Source: Diorhabda sublineata (Eukaryota > Arthropoda > Insecta > Coleoptera > Chrysomelidae). From it: a stretch of 64,000 nt of DNA. Position numbers and translations under genes: made by a program. The notes beneath the pieces were generated by a model. The model was given only the letters and a program-made list of their open reading frames with translations. It searched no databases and was not told the origin of the DNA. The DNA is taken from NCBI RefSeq assembly GCF_026230105.1, contig NC_079480.1, positions 21,432,488 to 21,496,487 on the forward strand, written 5' to 3'. Of the stretch, positions 25,327 to 40,055 are shown one piece after another (the first letter of the stretch is position 1; every line of letters begins with the position of its first letter).

Positions 25327-28300
25327 TCTATCTTCCCAATTTTAAGTCGAATTTCAACATTTCTTATATATTTGAGTGAGTTTACATCTAACTTTGTCAG
25401 ATATCATCGAATAACATCCATTGAAGCTGGTTGAGGTCAATTGTCACTTTGTGATAATTGAAAATTTTCAAAGTGTATCTTCCTAATTTGAAGTCGAATT
25501 TCAACATTTCTTATATATTTGAGTGAGTTTTCATTTAACTTTGTCTGATATCATCGAATAACATCCATTGAATCTCGTTGAGGTCAACTGTCACTTTGTG
25601 TTAATTGAAAATTTTCAAACTCTATCTTCCTAATTTGAAGTCGAATTTCAACATTTCTTATATATTTGAGTGAGTTTGCATCCAACTTTGTCAGATATCA
25701 TCGAATAACATCCATTGGAGCTCGTTGAGGTTAACTGACACTTTGAGATAAATGAAAATTTTTAAAGTCTATCTTCCCAATTTTAAGTCGAATTTCAACA
25801 TTTCTTATATATTTGAGTGAGTTTACATCTAACTTTGTCAGATATCATCGAATAACATCCATTGAAGCTGGTTGAGGTCAATTGTCACTTTGTGATAATT
25901 GAAAATTTTCAAAGTGTATCTTCCTAATTTGAAGTCGAATTTCAACATTTCTTATATATTTGAGTGAGTTTTCATTTAACTTTGTCTGATATCATCGAAT
26001 AACATCCATTGAATCTCGTTGAGGTCAACTGTCACTTTGTGTTAATTGAAAATTTTCAAACTCTATCTTCCCAATTTTAAGTCGAATTTCAACATTTCTT
26101 ATATATTTGAGTGAGTTTACATCTAACTTTGTCAGATATCATCGAATAACATCCATTGAAGCTGGTTGAGGTCAATTGTCACTTTGTGATAATTGAAAAT
26201 TTTCAAAGTGTATCTTCCTAATTTGAAGTCGAATTTCAACATTTCTTATATATTTGAGTGAGTTTTCATTTAACTTTGTCTGATATCATCGAATAACATC
26301 CATTGAATCTCGTTGAGGTCAACTGTCACTTTGTGTTAATTGAAAATTTTCAAACTCTATCTTCCTAATTTGAAGTCGAATTTCAACATTTCTTATATAT
26401 TTGAGTGAGTTTGCGTCCAACTTTGTCAGATATCATCGAATAACATCCATTGAATCCCATTGAGGTCAATTGTCACTTTGTGATAATTGAAAATTTTCAA
26501 AGTGTATCTTCCTAATTTGAAATCGAATTTCAACATTTCTTATATATTTGAGTGAGTTTGCATCCAACTTTGTCTGATATCATCGAATAACATCCATTGA
26601 ATCTCGTTGAGGTCAACTGTCACTTTGTGTTAATTGAAAATTTTCAAACTCTATCTTCCTAATTTGAAGTCGAATTTCAACATTTCTTATATATTTGAGT
26701 GAGTTTGCATCTAACTTTGTCAGATATCATCGAATAACATCCATTGAAGCTGGTTGAGGTCAATTGTCACTTTGTGATAATTGAAAATTTTCAAAGTCTA
26801 TCTTCCTAATTTAAAGTCGAATTTCGACATTTCTTATATATTTGAGTGAGTTCGCATCTAACTTTGTCAGATATCATCGATTAACATCCATTGAAGCCTA
26901 TTGAGGTCAACTGTCACTTTGTGATAATTGAAAATTTTCAATGTCTATCTACCTAATTTAAAGTCGAATTTCGACATTCCTTATATATTTGAGTGAGTTC
27001 GCATCTAACTTTGTCAGATATTATCGAATAACATCCATTGAAGCTCGTTGAGGTCAACTGTCACTTTGTGATAATTGAAAATTTTCAAAGTCTATCTTCC
27101 TCATTCGAAGTCGAATTTCAACATTTCTCATATATTTGAGTGAGTTTGCATCTAACTTTGTCAGATATTATCGAATAACATCCATTGAAGCTCGTTGAGG
27201 TCAACTGTCACTTTGTGATAATTGAAAATTTTCAAAGTCTATCTTCCTCATTCGAAGTCGAATTTCAACATTTCTCATATATTTGAGTGAGTTTGCATCT
27301 AACTTTTTCAGATATCGTCGATTAACATCCATTGAAGCCCATTGAGATCAATTGTCACTTTGTGATAATTGAAAATTTTCAAAGTGTATCTTCCTAATTT
27401 GAAGTCGAATTTCAACATTTCTCATATATTTGAGTGAATTCGCATCTAACTTTGTCAGATATCGTCGATTAACATCCATTGAAGCCTATTGAGGTCAACT
27501 GTCACTTTGTGATAATTGAAAATTTTCAATGTCTATCTTCCTAATTTGAGGTCGAATTTCAACATTTCTTATATATTTGAGTGAGTTTGCGTCCAACTTT
27601 GTCAGATATCATCGAATAACATCCATTGAATCCCATTGAGGTCAATTGTCACTTTGTGATAATTGAAAATTTTCAAAGTGTATCTTCCTAATTTTAAGTC
27701 GAATTTCAACATTTCTTATATATTTGAGTGAGTTTTCATCTAACTTTGTCTGATATCATCGAATAACATCCATTGAATCTCGTTGAGGTCAACTGTCACT
27801 TTGTGTTAATTGAAAATTTTCAAACTCTATCTTCCTAATTTGAAGTCGAATTTCAACATTTCTTATATATTTGAGTGAGTTTGCATCTAACTTTGTCAGA
27901 TATCATCGAATAACATCCATTGAAGCTGGTTGAGGTTAACTGTCACTTTGTGATAAATGAAAATTTTCAAAGTCTATCTTCCCAATTTTAAGTCGAATTT
28001 CAACATTTCTTATATATTTGATTGAGTTTACATCTAACTTTGTCAGATATCATCGAATAACATCCATTGAAGCTGGTTGAGGTCAATTGTCACTTTGTGA
28101 TAATTGAAAATTTTCAAAGTGTATCTTCCTAATTTGAAGTCGAATTTCAACATTTCTTATATATTTGAGTGAGTTTTCATTTAACTTTGTCTGATATCAT
28201 CGAATAACATCCATTGAATCTCGTTGAGGTCAACTGTCACTTTGTGTTAATTGAAAATTTTCAAACTCTATCTTCCTAATTTGAAGTCGAATTTCAACAT

Positions 28301-28561
28301 TTCTTATATATTTGAGTGAGTTTGCATCCAACTTTGTCAGATATCATCGAATAACATCCATTGGAGCTCGTTGAGGTTAACTGTCACTTTGAGATAAATG
28401 AAAATTTTTAAAGTCTATCTTCCCAATTTTAAGTCGAATTTCAACATTTCTTATATATTTGAGTGAGTTTACATCTAACTTTGTCAGATATCATCGAATA
28501 ACATCCATTGAAGCTGGTTGAGGTCAATTGTCACTTTGTGATAATTGAAAATTTTCAAAGT
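25327..28561 (+). repeat. 18-monomer (2646-bp) offset duplicate
   Basis: Bases 25327-25915 match 27973-28561 at an offset of 2646 bp (18 x 147) with about two differences (GAGTGAG against GATTGAG, ACTGACA against ACTGTCA). Both include the otherwise rare GAAAATTTTTAAAG core (25754 and 28400), where the palindrome is broken by one base. Inside 25.3-26.4 kb a five-monomer step of 735 bp (cores 25460 and 26195) is also visible. Confidence 0.85.
27007..27300 (+). repeat. Perfect adjacent monomer duplication
   Basis: Bases 27007-27153 and 27154-27300 read as identical 147-bp monomers, both with CAGATATTATCG and CTCATTCGAAGTCG. Identical neighbours are unusual here because adjacent monomers normally belong to different subfamilies. 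It looks like a very recent single-monomer slip. Confidence 0.9.
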
Positions 28562-28957
28562 CTATCTTCCTAATTTAAAGTCGAATTTCGACATTCCTTA
28601 TATATTTGAGTGAGTTCGCATCTAACTTTGTCAGATATCATCGAATAACATCCATTGAAGCTCGTTGAGGTCAACTGTCACTTTGTGATAATTGAAAATT
28701 TTCAAAGTCTATCTTCCTCATTCGAATTCGAATTTCAACATTTCTCATATATCTGATTGAGTTTGCATCTAACTTTTTCAGATATCGTCGATTAACATCC
28801 ATTGAAGCCCATTGAGGTCAATTGTCACTTTGTGATAATTGAAAATTTTCAAAGTGTATCTTCCTAATTTGAAGTCGAATTTCAACATTTCTCATATATT
28901 TGAGTGAGTTCGCATCTAACTTTGTCAGATATCGTCGATTAACATCCATTGAAGCTC

Positions 28958-31900
28958 GTTGAGGTCAACTGTCACTTTGTGATAATTGAAAATTTTCAAA
29001 GTCTATCTTCCTCATTCGAATTCGAATTTCAACATTTCTCATATATTTGAGTGAGTTTGCATCTAACTTTTTCAGATATCGTCGATTAACATCCATTGAA
29101 GCCCATTGAGGTCAATTGTCACTTTGTGATAATTGAAAATTTTCAAAGTCTATCTTCCTAATTTAAAGTCGAATTTCGACATTTCTTATATATTTGAGTG
29201 AGTTCGCATCTAACTTTGTCAGATATTATCGAATAACATCCATTGAAGCTCGTTGAGGTCAACTGTCACTTTGTGATAATTGAAAATTTCCAAAGTCTAT
29301 CTTCCTCATTCGAAGTCGAATTTCAACATTTCTCATATATTTGAGTGAATTCGCATCTAACTTTGTCAGATATCGTCGATTTACATCCATTGAAGCCTAT
29401 TGAGGTCAACTGTCACTTTGTGATAATTGAAAATTTTCAAAGTCTATCTTCCTAATTTGAAGTCGAATTTCAACATTTCTTATATATTTGAGTGAGTTTG
29501 CGTCCAACTTTTTCAGATATCATCGAATAACATCCATTGAATCCCATTGAGGTCAATTGTCACTTTGTGATAATTGAAAATTTTCAAAGTGTATCTTCCT
29601 AATTTGAAGTCGAATTTCAACATTTCTTATATATTTGAGTGAATTTTCATCTAACTTTGTCTGATATCATCGAATAACATCCATTGAATCTCGTTGAGGT
29701 CAACTGTCACTTTGTGTTAATTGAAAATTTTCAAACTCTATCTTCCTAATTTGAAGTCGAATTTCAACATTTTTCATATATTCCAGTGAGTTTGCATCTA
29801 ACTTTGTCAGATATAATCGAATAACATCCATTGAAGCTCGTTGAGGTTAACTGTCACTTTGTGATAAATGAAAATTTTCAAAGTCTATCTTCCCAATTTT
29901 AAGTCGAATTTCAACATTTCTTATATATTTGAGTGAGTTTACTTCTAACTTTGTCAGATATCATCGAATAACATCCATTGAAGCTGGTTGAGGTCAATTG
30001 TCACTTTGTGATAATTGAAAATTTTCAAAGTGTATCTTCCTAATTTGAAGTCGAATTTCAACATTTCTTATATATTTGAGTGAGTTTTCATTTAACTTTG
30101 TCTGATATCATCGAATAACATCCATTGAATCTCGTTGAGGTCAACTGTCACTTTGTGTTAATTGAAAATTTTCAAACTCTATCTTCCTAATTTGAAGTCG
30201 AATTTCAACATTCCTTATATATTTGAGTGAGTTTGCATCCAACTTTGTCAGATATCATCGAATAACATCCATTGGAGCTCGTTGAGGTTAACTGTCACTT
30301 TGAGATAAATGAAAATTTTCAAAGTCTATCTACCCAATTTTAAGTCGAATTTCAACATTTCTTATATATTTGAGTGAGTTTACATCTAACTTTGTCAGAT
30401 ATCATCGAATAACATCCATTGAAGCTGGTTGAGGTCAATTGTCACTTTGTGATAATTGAAAATTTTCAAAGTCTATCTTCCTAATTTAATGTCGAATTTC
30501 GACATTTCTTATATATTTGAGTGAGTTCGCATCTAACTTTGTCAGATATCATCGAATAACATCCATTGAAGCTCGTTGAGGTCAACTGTCACTTTGTGAT
30601 AATTGAAAATTTTCAAAGTCTATCTTCCTCATTCGAATTCGAATTTCAACATTTCTCATATATTTGAGTGAGTTTGCATCTAACTTTGTCAGATATCATC
30701 GAATAACATCCATTGAAGCTGGTTGAGGTCAATTGTCACTTTGTGATAATTGAAAATTTTCAAAGTGTATCTTCCTAATTTGAAGTCGAATTTCAACATT
30801 TCTTATATATTTGAGTGAGTTTGCATCCAACTTTGTCAGATATCATCGAATAACATCCATTGAAGCTCGTTGAGGTTAACTGTCACTTTGTGATAAATGA
30901 AAATTTTCTAAGTCTATCTTCCCAATTTTAAGTCGAATTTCAACATTTCTTATATATTTGAGTGAGTTTACATCTAACTTTGTCAGATATCATCGAATAA
31001 CATCCATTGAAGCTGGTTGAGGTCAACTGTCACTTTGTGATAATTGAAAATTTTCAAAGTCTATCTTCCTCATTCGAAGTCGAATTTCAACATTTCTCAT
31101 ATATTTGAGTGAGTTTGCATCTAACTTTTTCAGATATCGTCGATTAACATCCATTGAAGCCCATTGAGGTCAATTGTCACTTTGTGATAATTGAAAATTT
31201 TCAAAGTCTATCTTCCTAATTTAAAGTCGAATTTCGACATTTCTTATATATTTGAGTGAGTTCGCATCTAACTTTGTCAGATATTATCGAATAACATCCA
31301 TTGAAGCTCGTTGAGGTCAACTGTCACTTTGTGATAATTGAAAATTTCCAAAGTCTATCTTCCTCATTCGAAGTCGAATTTCAACATTTCTCATATATTT
31401 GAGTGAATTCGCATCTAACTTTGTCAGATATCGTCGATTTACATCCATTGAAGCCTATTGAGGTCAACTGTCACTTTGTGATAATTGAAAATTTTCAAAG
31501 TCTATCTTCCTAATTTGAAGTCGAATTTCAACATTTCTTATATATTTGAGTGAGTTTGCGTCCAACTTTGTCAGATATCATCGAATAACATCCATTGAAT
31601 CCCATTGAGGTCAATTGTCACTTTGTGATAATTGAAAATTTTCAAAGTGTATCTTCCTAATTTGAAGTCGAATTTCAACATTTCTTATATATTTGAGTGA
31701 ATTTTCATCTAACTTTGTCTGATATCATCGAATAACATCCATTGAATCTCGTTGAGGTCAACTGTCACTTTGTGTTAATTGAAAATTTTCAAACTCTATC
31801 TTCCTAATTTGAAGTCGAATTTCAACATTTTTCATATATTCCAGTGAGTTTGCATCTAACTTTGTCAGATATAATCGAATAACATCCATTGAAGCTCGTT

Positions 31901-32389
31901 GAGGTTAACTGTCACTTTGTGATAAATGAAAATTTTCAAAGTCTATCTTCCCAATTTTAAGTCGAGTTTCAACATTTCTTATATATTTGAGTGAGTTTAC
32001 TTCTAACTTTGTCAGATATCATCGAATAACATCCATTGAAGCTGGTTGAGGTCAATTGTCACTTTGTGATAATTGAAAATTTTCAAAGTGTATCTTCCTA
32101 ATTTGAAGTCGAATTTCAACATTTCTTATATATTTGAGTGAGTTTTCATTTAACTTTGTCTGATATCATCGAATAACATCCATTAAATCTCGTTGAGGTC
32201 AACTGTCACTTTGTGTTAATTGAAAATTTTCAAACTCTATCTTCCTAATTTGAAGTCGAATTTCAACATTCCTTATATATTTGAGTGAGTTTGCATCCAA
32301 CTTTGTCAGATATCATCGAATAACATCCATTGGAGCTCGTTGAGGTTAACTGTCACTTTGAGATAAATGAAAATTTTCAAAGTCTATCT
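28958..32389 (+). repeat. 14-monomer (2058-bp) higher-order duplication
   Basis: Bases 28958-30331 match 31016-32389 at an offset of 2058 bp (14 x 147). Shared private states include GAAAATTTCC, CGATTTACATCC and TTTTTCATATATTCCAG. About four substitutions were seen (CGAATTCG against CGAAGTCG near 29019, CTTTTTCAG against CTTTGTCAG near 29507, GTCGAATT against GTCGAGTT near 29906, ATTGAATC against ATTAAATC near 30125). Confidence 0.9.
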
Positions 32390-32950
32390 TCCTAATTTAA
32401 AGTTGAATTTCGACATTTCTCATATATTTGAGTGAGTTTGCATCTAACTTTTTCAGATATCGTCGATTAACATCCATTGAAGCCCATTGAGGTCAACTGT
32501 CACTTTGTGATAATTGAAAATTTTCAAAGTCTATCTTCCTCATTCGAATTCGAATTTCAACATTTCTCATATATTTGAGTGAGTTTGCATCTAACTTTGT
32601 CAGATATCATCGAATAACATCCATTGAAGCTGGTTGAGGTCAATTGTCACTTTGTGATAATTGAAAATTTTCAAAGTGTATCTTCCTAATTTGAAGTCGA
32701 ATTTCAACATTTCTTATATATTTGAGTGAGTTTGCATCCAACTTTGTCAGATATCATCGAATAACATCCATTGAAGCTCGTTGAGGTTAACTGTCACTTT
32801 GTGATAAATGAAAATTTTCTAAGTCTATCTTCCCAATTTTAAGTCGAATTTCAACATTTCTTATATATTTGAGTGAGTTTACATCTAACTTTGTCAGATA
32901 TCATCGAATAACATCCATTGAAGCTGGTTGAGGTCAACTGTCACTTTGTG
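30576..32950 (+). repeat. 13-monomer (1911-bp) offset duplicate
   Basis: Bases 30576-31039 match 32487-32950 at an offset of 1911 bp (13 x 147) with no difference that I saw. Both carry GAAAATTTTCTAAG (cores 30899 and 32810). The match ends at 32950, immediately before the start of the next duplicated segment at 32952, so 32951 looks like an exchange boundary. Confidence 0.82.
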
Positions 32951-32951
32951 T

Positions 32952-35900
32952 TAATTGAAAATTTTCAAAGTCTATCTTCCTCATTCGAATTCGAATTTCA
33001 ACATTTCTCATATATTTGAGTGAGTTTGCATCTAACTTTGTCAGATATCATCGAATAACATCCATTGAAGCTGGTTGAGGTCAATTGTCACTTTGTGATA
33101 ATTGAAAATTTTCAAAGTCTATCTTCCTAATTTAAAGTTGAATTTCGACATTTCTCATATATTTGAGTGAGTTTGCATCTAACTTTTTCAGATATCGTCG
33201 ATTAACATCCATTGAAGCCCATTGAGGTCAATTGTCACTTTGTGATAATTGAAAATTTTCAAAGTGTATCTTCCTAATTTGAAGTCGAATTTCAACATTT
33301 CTCATATATTTGAGTGAATTCGCATCTAACTTTGTCAGATATCGTCGATTAACATCCATTGAAGCTTATTGAGGTCAACTGTCACTTTGTGATAATTGAA
33401 AATTTTCAAAGTCTATGTTCCTAATTTGAAGTCGAATTTCAACATTTCTTATATATTTGAGTGAGTTTGCGTCCAACTTTGTCAGATATCATCGAATAAC
33501 ATCCATTGAATCCCATTGAGGTCAATTGTCACTTTGTGATAATTGAAAATTTTCAAAGTGTATCTTCCTAATTTGAAGTCGAATTTCAACATTTCTTATA
33601 TATTTGAGTGAGTTTTCATCTAACTTTGTCTGATATCATCGAATAACATCCATTGAATCTCGTTGAGGTCAACTGTCACTTTGTGTTAATTGAAAATTTT
33701 CAAACTCTATCTTCCTAATTTGAAGTCGAATTTCAACATTTCTTATATATTTGAGTGAGTTTGCATCTAACTTTGTCAGATATCATCGAATAACATCCAT
33801 TGAAGCTGGTTGAGGTCAATTGTCACTTTGTGATAATTGAAAATTTTCAAAGTGTATCTTCCTAATTTGAAGTCGAATTTCAACATTTCTTATATATTTG
33901 AGTGAGTTCGCATCTAACTTTGTCAGATATCGTCGATTAACATCCATTGAAGCTGGTTGAGGTCAATTGTCACTTTGTGATAATTGAAAATTTTCAAAGT
34001 GTATCTTCCTAATTTGAAGTCGAATTTCAACATGTCTTATATATTTGAGTGAGTTTTCATTTAACTTTGTCTGATATCATCGAATAACATCCATTGAATC
34101 TCGTTGAGGTCAACTGTCACTTTGAGATAAATGAAAATTTTCAAAGTCTATCTTCCCGATTTAAAGTCGAATTCCAACATTTCTTATATATTTGAGTGAG
34201 TTTGCATCCAACTTTGTCAGATATCATCGAATAACATCCATTGGAGCTCGTTGAGGTTAACTGTCACTTTGAGATAAATGAAAATTTTCAAAGTCTATCT
34301 TCCCAATTTTAAGTCGAATTTCGACATTTCTTATATATTTGAGTGAGTTCGCATCTAACTTTGTCAGATATCATCGAATAACATCCATTGAAGCTCGTTG
34401 AGGTCAACTGTCACTTTGTGATAATTGAAAATTTTCAAAGTCTATCTTCCTCATTCGAATTCGAATTTCAACATTTCTCATATATTTGAGTGAGTTTGCA
34501 TCTAACTTTGTCAGATATCATCGAATAACATCCATTGAAGCTGGTTGAGGTCAATTGTCACTTTGTGATAATTGAAAATTTTCAAAGTCTATCTTCCTAA
34601 TTTAAAGTTGAATTTCGACATTTCTTATATATTTGAGTGAGTTCGCATCTAACTTTGTCAGATATCATCGAATAACATCCATTGAAGCTGGTTGAGGTCA
34701 ATTGTCACTTTGTGATAATTGAAAATTTTCAAAGTGTATCTTCCTAATTTGAAGTCGAATTTCAACATTTCTCACATATTTGAGTGAGTTCGCATCTAAC
34801 TTTGTCAGATATCGTCGATTAACATCCATTGAAGCCTATTGAAGTCAACTGTCACTTTGTGATAATTGAAAATTTTCAAAGTCTATCTTCCTAATTTGAA
34901 GTCGAATTTCAACATTTCTTATATATTTGAGTGAGTTTGCGTCCAACTTTGTCAGATATCATCGAATAACATCCATTGAATCCCATTGAGGTCAATTGTC
35001 ACTTTGTGATAATTGAAAATTTTCAAAGTGTATCTTCCTAATTTGAAGTCGAATTTCAACATTTCTTATATATTTGAGTGAGTTTTCATTTAACTTTGTC
35101 TGATATCATCGAATAACATCCATTGAATCTCGTTGAGGTCAACTGTCACTTTGTGTTAATTGAAAATTTTCAAACTCTATCTTCCTAATTTGAAGTCGAA
35201 TTTCAACATTTCTTATATATTTGAGTGAGTTTGCATCTATCTTTGTCAGATATCATCAAATAACATCCATTGAAGCTCGTTGAGGTCAACTGTCACTTTG
35301 TGATAATTGAAAATTTTCAAAGTCTATCTTCCTCATTCGAATTCGAATTTCAACATTTCTCATATATTTGAGTGAGTTTGCATCTAACTTTGTCAGATAT
35401 CATCGAATAACATCCATTGAAGCTGGTTGAGGTCAATTGTCACTTTGTGATAATTGAAAATTTTCAAAGTCTATCTTCCTAATTTAAAGTTGAATTTCGA
35501 CATTTCTCATATATTTGAGTGAGTTTGCATCTAACTTTTTCAGATATCGTCGATTAACATCCATTGAAGCCCATTGAGGTCAATTGTCACTTTGTGATAA
35601 TTGAAAATTTTCAAAGTGTATCTTCCTAATTTGAAGTCGAATTTCAACATTTCTCATATATTTGAGTGAATTCGCATCTAACTTTGTCAGATATCGTCGA
35701 TTAACATCCATTGAAGCTTATTGAGGTCAACTGTCACTTTGTGATAATTGAAAATTTTCAAAGTCTATGTTCCTAACTTGAAGTCGAATTTCAACATTTC
35801 TTATATATTTGAGTGAGTTTGCGTCCAACTTTGTCAGATATCATCGAATAACATCCATTGAATCCCATTGAGGTCAATTGTCACTTTGTGATAATTGAAA

Positions 35901-37549
35901 ATTTTCAAAGTGTATCTTCCTAATTTGAAGTCGAATTTCAACATTTCTTATATATTTGAGTGAGTTTTCATCTAACTTTGTCTGATATCATCGAATAACA
36001 TCCATTGAATCTCGTTGAGGTCAACTGTCACTTTGTGTTAATTGAAAATTTTCAAACTCTATCTTCCTAATTTGAAGTCGAATTTCAACATTTCTTATAT
36101 ATTTGAGTGAGTTTGCATCTAACTTTGTCAGATATCATCGAATAACATCCATTGAAGCTGGTTGAGGTCAATTGTCACTTTGTGATAATTGAAAATTTTC
36201 AAAGTGTATCTTCCTAATTTGAAGTCGAATTTCAACATTTCTTATATATTTGAGTGAGTTCGCATCTAACTTTGTCAGATATCGTCGATTAACATCCATT
36301 GAAGCTGGTTGAGGTCAATTGTCACTTTGTGATAATTGAAAATTTTCAAAGTGTATCTTCCTAATTTGAAGTCGAATTTCAACATTTCTTATATATTTGA
36401 GTGAGTTTTCATTTAACTTTGTCTGATATCATCGAATAACATCCATTGAATCTCGTTGAGGTCAACTGTCACTTTGAGATAAATGAAAATTTTCAAAGTC
36501 TATCTTCCCAATTTTAAGTCGAATTCCAACATTTCTTATATATTTGAGTGAGTTTGCATCAAACTTTGTCAGATATCATCGAATAACATCCATTGGAGCT
36601 CGTTGAGGTTAACTGTCACTTTGAGATAAATGAAAATTTTCAAAGTCTATCTTCCCAATTTTAAGTCGAATTTCGACATTTCTTATATATTTCAGTGAGT
36701 TCGCATCTAACTTTGTCAGATATCATCGAATAACATCCATTGAAGCTCGTTGAGGTCAACTGTCACTTTGTGATAATTGAAAATTTTCAAAGTCTATCTT
36801 CCTCATTCGAATTCGAATTTCAACATTTCTCATATATTTGAGTGAGTTTGCATCTAACTTTGTCAGATATCATCGAATAACATCCATTGAAGCTGGTTGA
36901 GGTCAATTGTCACTTTGTGATAATTGAAAATTTTCAAAGTCTATCTTCCTAATTTAAAGTTGAATTTCGACATTTCTTATATATTTGAGTGAGTTCGCAT
37001 CTAACTTTGTCAGATATCATCGAATAACATCCATTGAAGCTGGTTGAGGTCAATTGTCACTTTATGATAATTGAAAATTTTCAAAGTGTATCTTCCTAAT
37101 TTGAAGTCGAATTTCAACATTTCTCATATATTTGAGTGAGTTCGCATCTAACTTTGTCAGATATCGTCGATTAACATCCATTGAAGCCTATTGAAGTCAA
37201 CTGTCACTTTGTGATAATTGAAAATTTTCAAAGTCTATCTTCCTAATTTGAAGTCGAATTTCAACATTTCTTATATATTTGAGTGAGTTTGCGTCCAACT
37301 TTGTCAGATATCATCGAATAACATCCATTGAATCCCATTGAGGTCAATTGTCACTTTGTGATAATTGAAAATTTTCAAAGTGTATCTTCCTAATTTGAAG
37401 TCGAATTTCAACATTTCTTATATATTTGAGTGAGTTTTCATTTAACTTTGTCTGATATCATCGAATAACATCCATTGAATCTCGTTGAGGTCAACTGTCA
37501 CTTTGTGTTAATTGAAAATTTTCAAACTCTATCTTCCTAATTTGAAGTC
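32952..37549 (+). repeat. 16-monomer (2352-bp) near-complete tandem duplication
   Basis: Bases 32952-35197 match 35304-37549 at an offset of 2352 bp (16 x 147), about 2246 bp with roughly eight differences. Shared rare states are GAAGCTTATTGAGG (33361 and 35713) and GTCTATGTTCC. Differences include CATGTCTTATAT near 34033 against CATTTCTTATAT, CTCACATATT near 34774 against CTCATATATT, and CTAACTTG near 35775 against CTAATTTG. Only about 106 bp between the two copies falls outside the match, so this is close to a whole-unit tandem copy. Confidence 0.9.
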
Positions 37550-40055
37550 TAATTTCAACATTTCTCATATATTTGAGTGAGTTTGCATCCAACTTTGTCA
37601 GATATCATCGAATAACATCCATTGGAGCTCGTTGAGGTTAACTGTCACTTTGAGATAAATGAAAATTTTCAAAGTCTATCTTCCCAATTTTAAGTCGAAT
37701 TTCAACATTTCTTATATATTTGAGTGAGTTTACATCTAACTTTGTCAGATATCATCGAATAACATCCATTGAAGCTGGTTGAGGTCAATTGTCACTTTGT
37801 GATAATTGAAAATTTTCAAAGTCTATCTTCCTAATTTAAAGTCGAATTTCGACATTTCTTATATATTTGAGTGAGTTCGCATCTAACTTTGTCAGATATC
37901 ATCGAATAACATCCATTGAAGCTCGTTTAGGTCAACTGTCACTTTGTGATAATTGAAAATTTTCAAAGTCTATCTTCCTCATTCGAATTCGAATTTCAAC
38001 ATTTCTCATATATTTGAGTGAGTTTGCATCTAACTTTGTCAGATATCATCGAATAACATCCATTGAAGCTGGTTGAGGTCAATTGTCACTTTGTGATAAT
38101 TGGAAATTTTCAAAGTCTATCTTCCTAATTTAAAGTTGAATTTCGACATTTCTTATATATTTGAGTGAGTTCGCATCTAACTTTGTCAGATATCATCGAA
38201 TAACATCCATTGAAGCTGGTTGAGGTCAATTGTCACTTTGTGATAATTGAAAATTTTCAAAGTGTATCTTCCTAATTTGAAGTCGAATTTCAACATTTCT
38301 CATATATTTGAGTGAGTTCGCATCTAACTTTGTCAGATATCATCGAATAACATCCATTGAATCCCATTGAGGTCAATTGTCACTTTGTGATAATTGAAAA
38401 TTTTCAAAGTCTATCTTCCTAATTTAAAGTCGAATTTCGACATTTCTTATATATTTGAGTGAGTTTGCGTCCAACTTTGTCAGATATCATCGAATAACAT
38501 CCATTGAATCCCATTGAGGTCAATTGTCACTTTGTGATAATTGAAAATTTTCAAAGTGTATCTTCCTAATTTGAAGTCGAATTTCAACATTTCTCATATA
38601 TTTGAGTGAGTTCGCATCTAACTTTGTCAGATATCATCGAATAACATCCATTGAATCCCATTGAGGTCAATTGTCACTTTGTGATAATTGAAAATTTTCA
38701 AAGTCTATCTTCCTAATTTAAAGTCGAATTTCGACATTTCTTATATATTTGAGTGAGTTCGCATCTAACTTTGTCAGATATCGTCGATTAACATCCATTG
38801 AAGCTGGTTGAGGTCAATTGTCACTTTGTGATAATTGAAAATTTTCAAACTCTATCTTCCTAATTTGAAGTCGAATTTCAACATTTCTTATATATTTGAG
38901 TGAGTTTGCATCTAACTTTGTCAGATATCATCGAATAACATCCATTGAAGCTGGTTGAGGTCAATTGTCACTTTGTGATAATTGAAAATTTTCAAAGTCT
39001 ATCTTCCCAATTTTAAGTCGAATTTCAACATTTCTTATATATTTGAGTGAGTTTACATCTAACTTTGTCAGATATCATCGAATAACATCCATTGAAGCTG
39101 GTTGAGGTCAATTGTCACTTTGTGATAATTGAAAATTTTCAAAGTCTATCTTCCTAATTTAAAGTCGAATTTCGACATTTCTTATATATTTGAGTGAGTT
39201 CGCATCTAACTTTGTCAGATATCGTCGATTAACATCCATTGATGCCCATTGAGGTCAATTGTCACTTTGTGATAATTGAAAATTTTCAAAGTGTATCTTC
39301 CTAATTTGAAGTCGAATTTCAACATTTCTTATATATTTGAGTGAGTTTTCATCTAACTTTGTCTGATATCATCGAATAACATCCATTGAATCTCGTTGAG
39401 GTCAACTGTCACTTTGTGTTAATTGAAAATTTTCAAAGTCTATCTTCCTAATTTAAAGTCGAATTTCGACATTTCTTATATATTTGAGTGAATTCGCATC
39501 TAACTTTGTCAGATATCGTCGATTAACATCCACTGAAGCCTATTGAGGTCAACTGTCACTTTGTGATAATTGAAAATTTTCAAAGTCTATCTTCCTAATT
39601 TGAAGTCGAATTTCAACATTTCTTATATATTTGAGTGAGTTTGCGTCCAACTTTGTCAGATATCATCGAATAACATCCATTGAATCCCATTGAGGTCAAT
39701 TGTCACTTTGTGATAATTGAAAATTTTCAAAGTGTATCTTCCTAATTTGAAGTCGAATTTCAACATTTCTTATATATTTGAGTGAGTTTTCATCTAACTT
39801 TGTCTGATATCATCGAATAACATCCATTGAATCTCGTTGAGGTCAACTGTCACTTTGTGTTAATTGAAAATTTTCAAACTCTATCTTCCTAATTTGAAGT
39901 CGAATTTCAACATTTCTTATATATTTGAGTGAGTTTGCATCTAACTTTGTCAGATATCATCGAATAACATCCATTGAAGCTGGTTGAGGTTAACTGTCAC
40001 TTTGTGCTAAATGAAAATTTTCAAAGTCTATCTTCCCAATTTTAAGTCGAATTTC

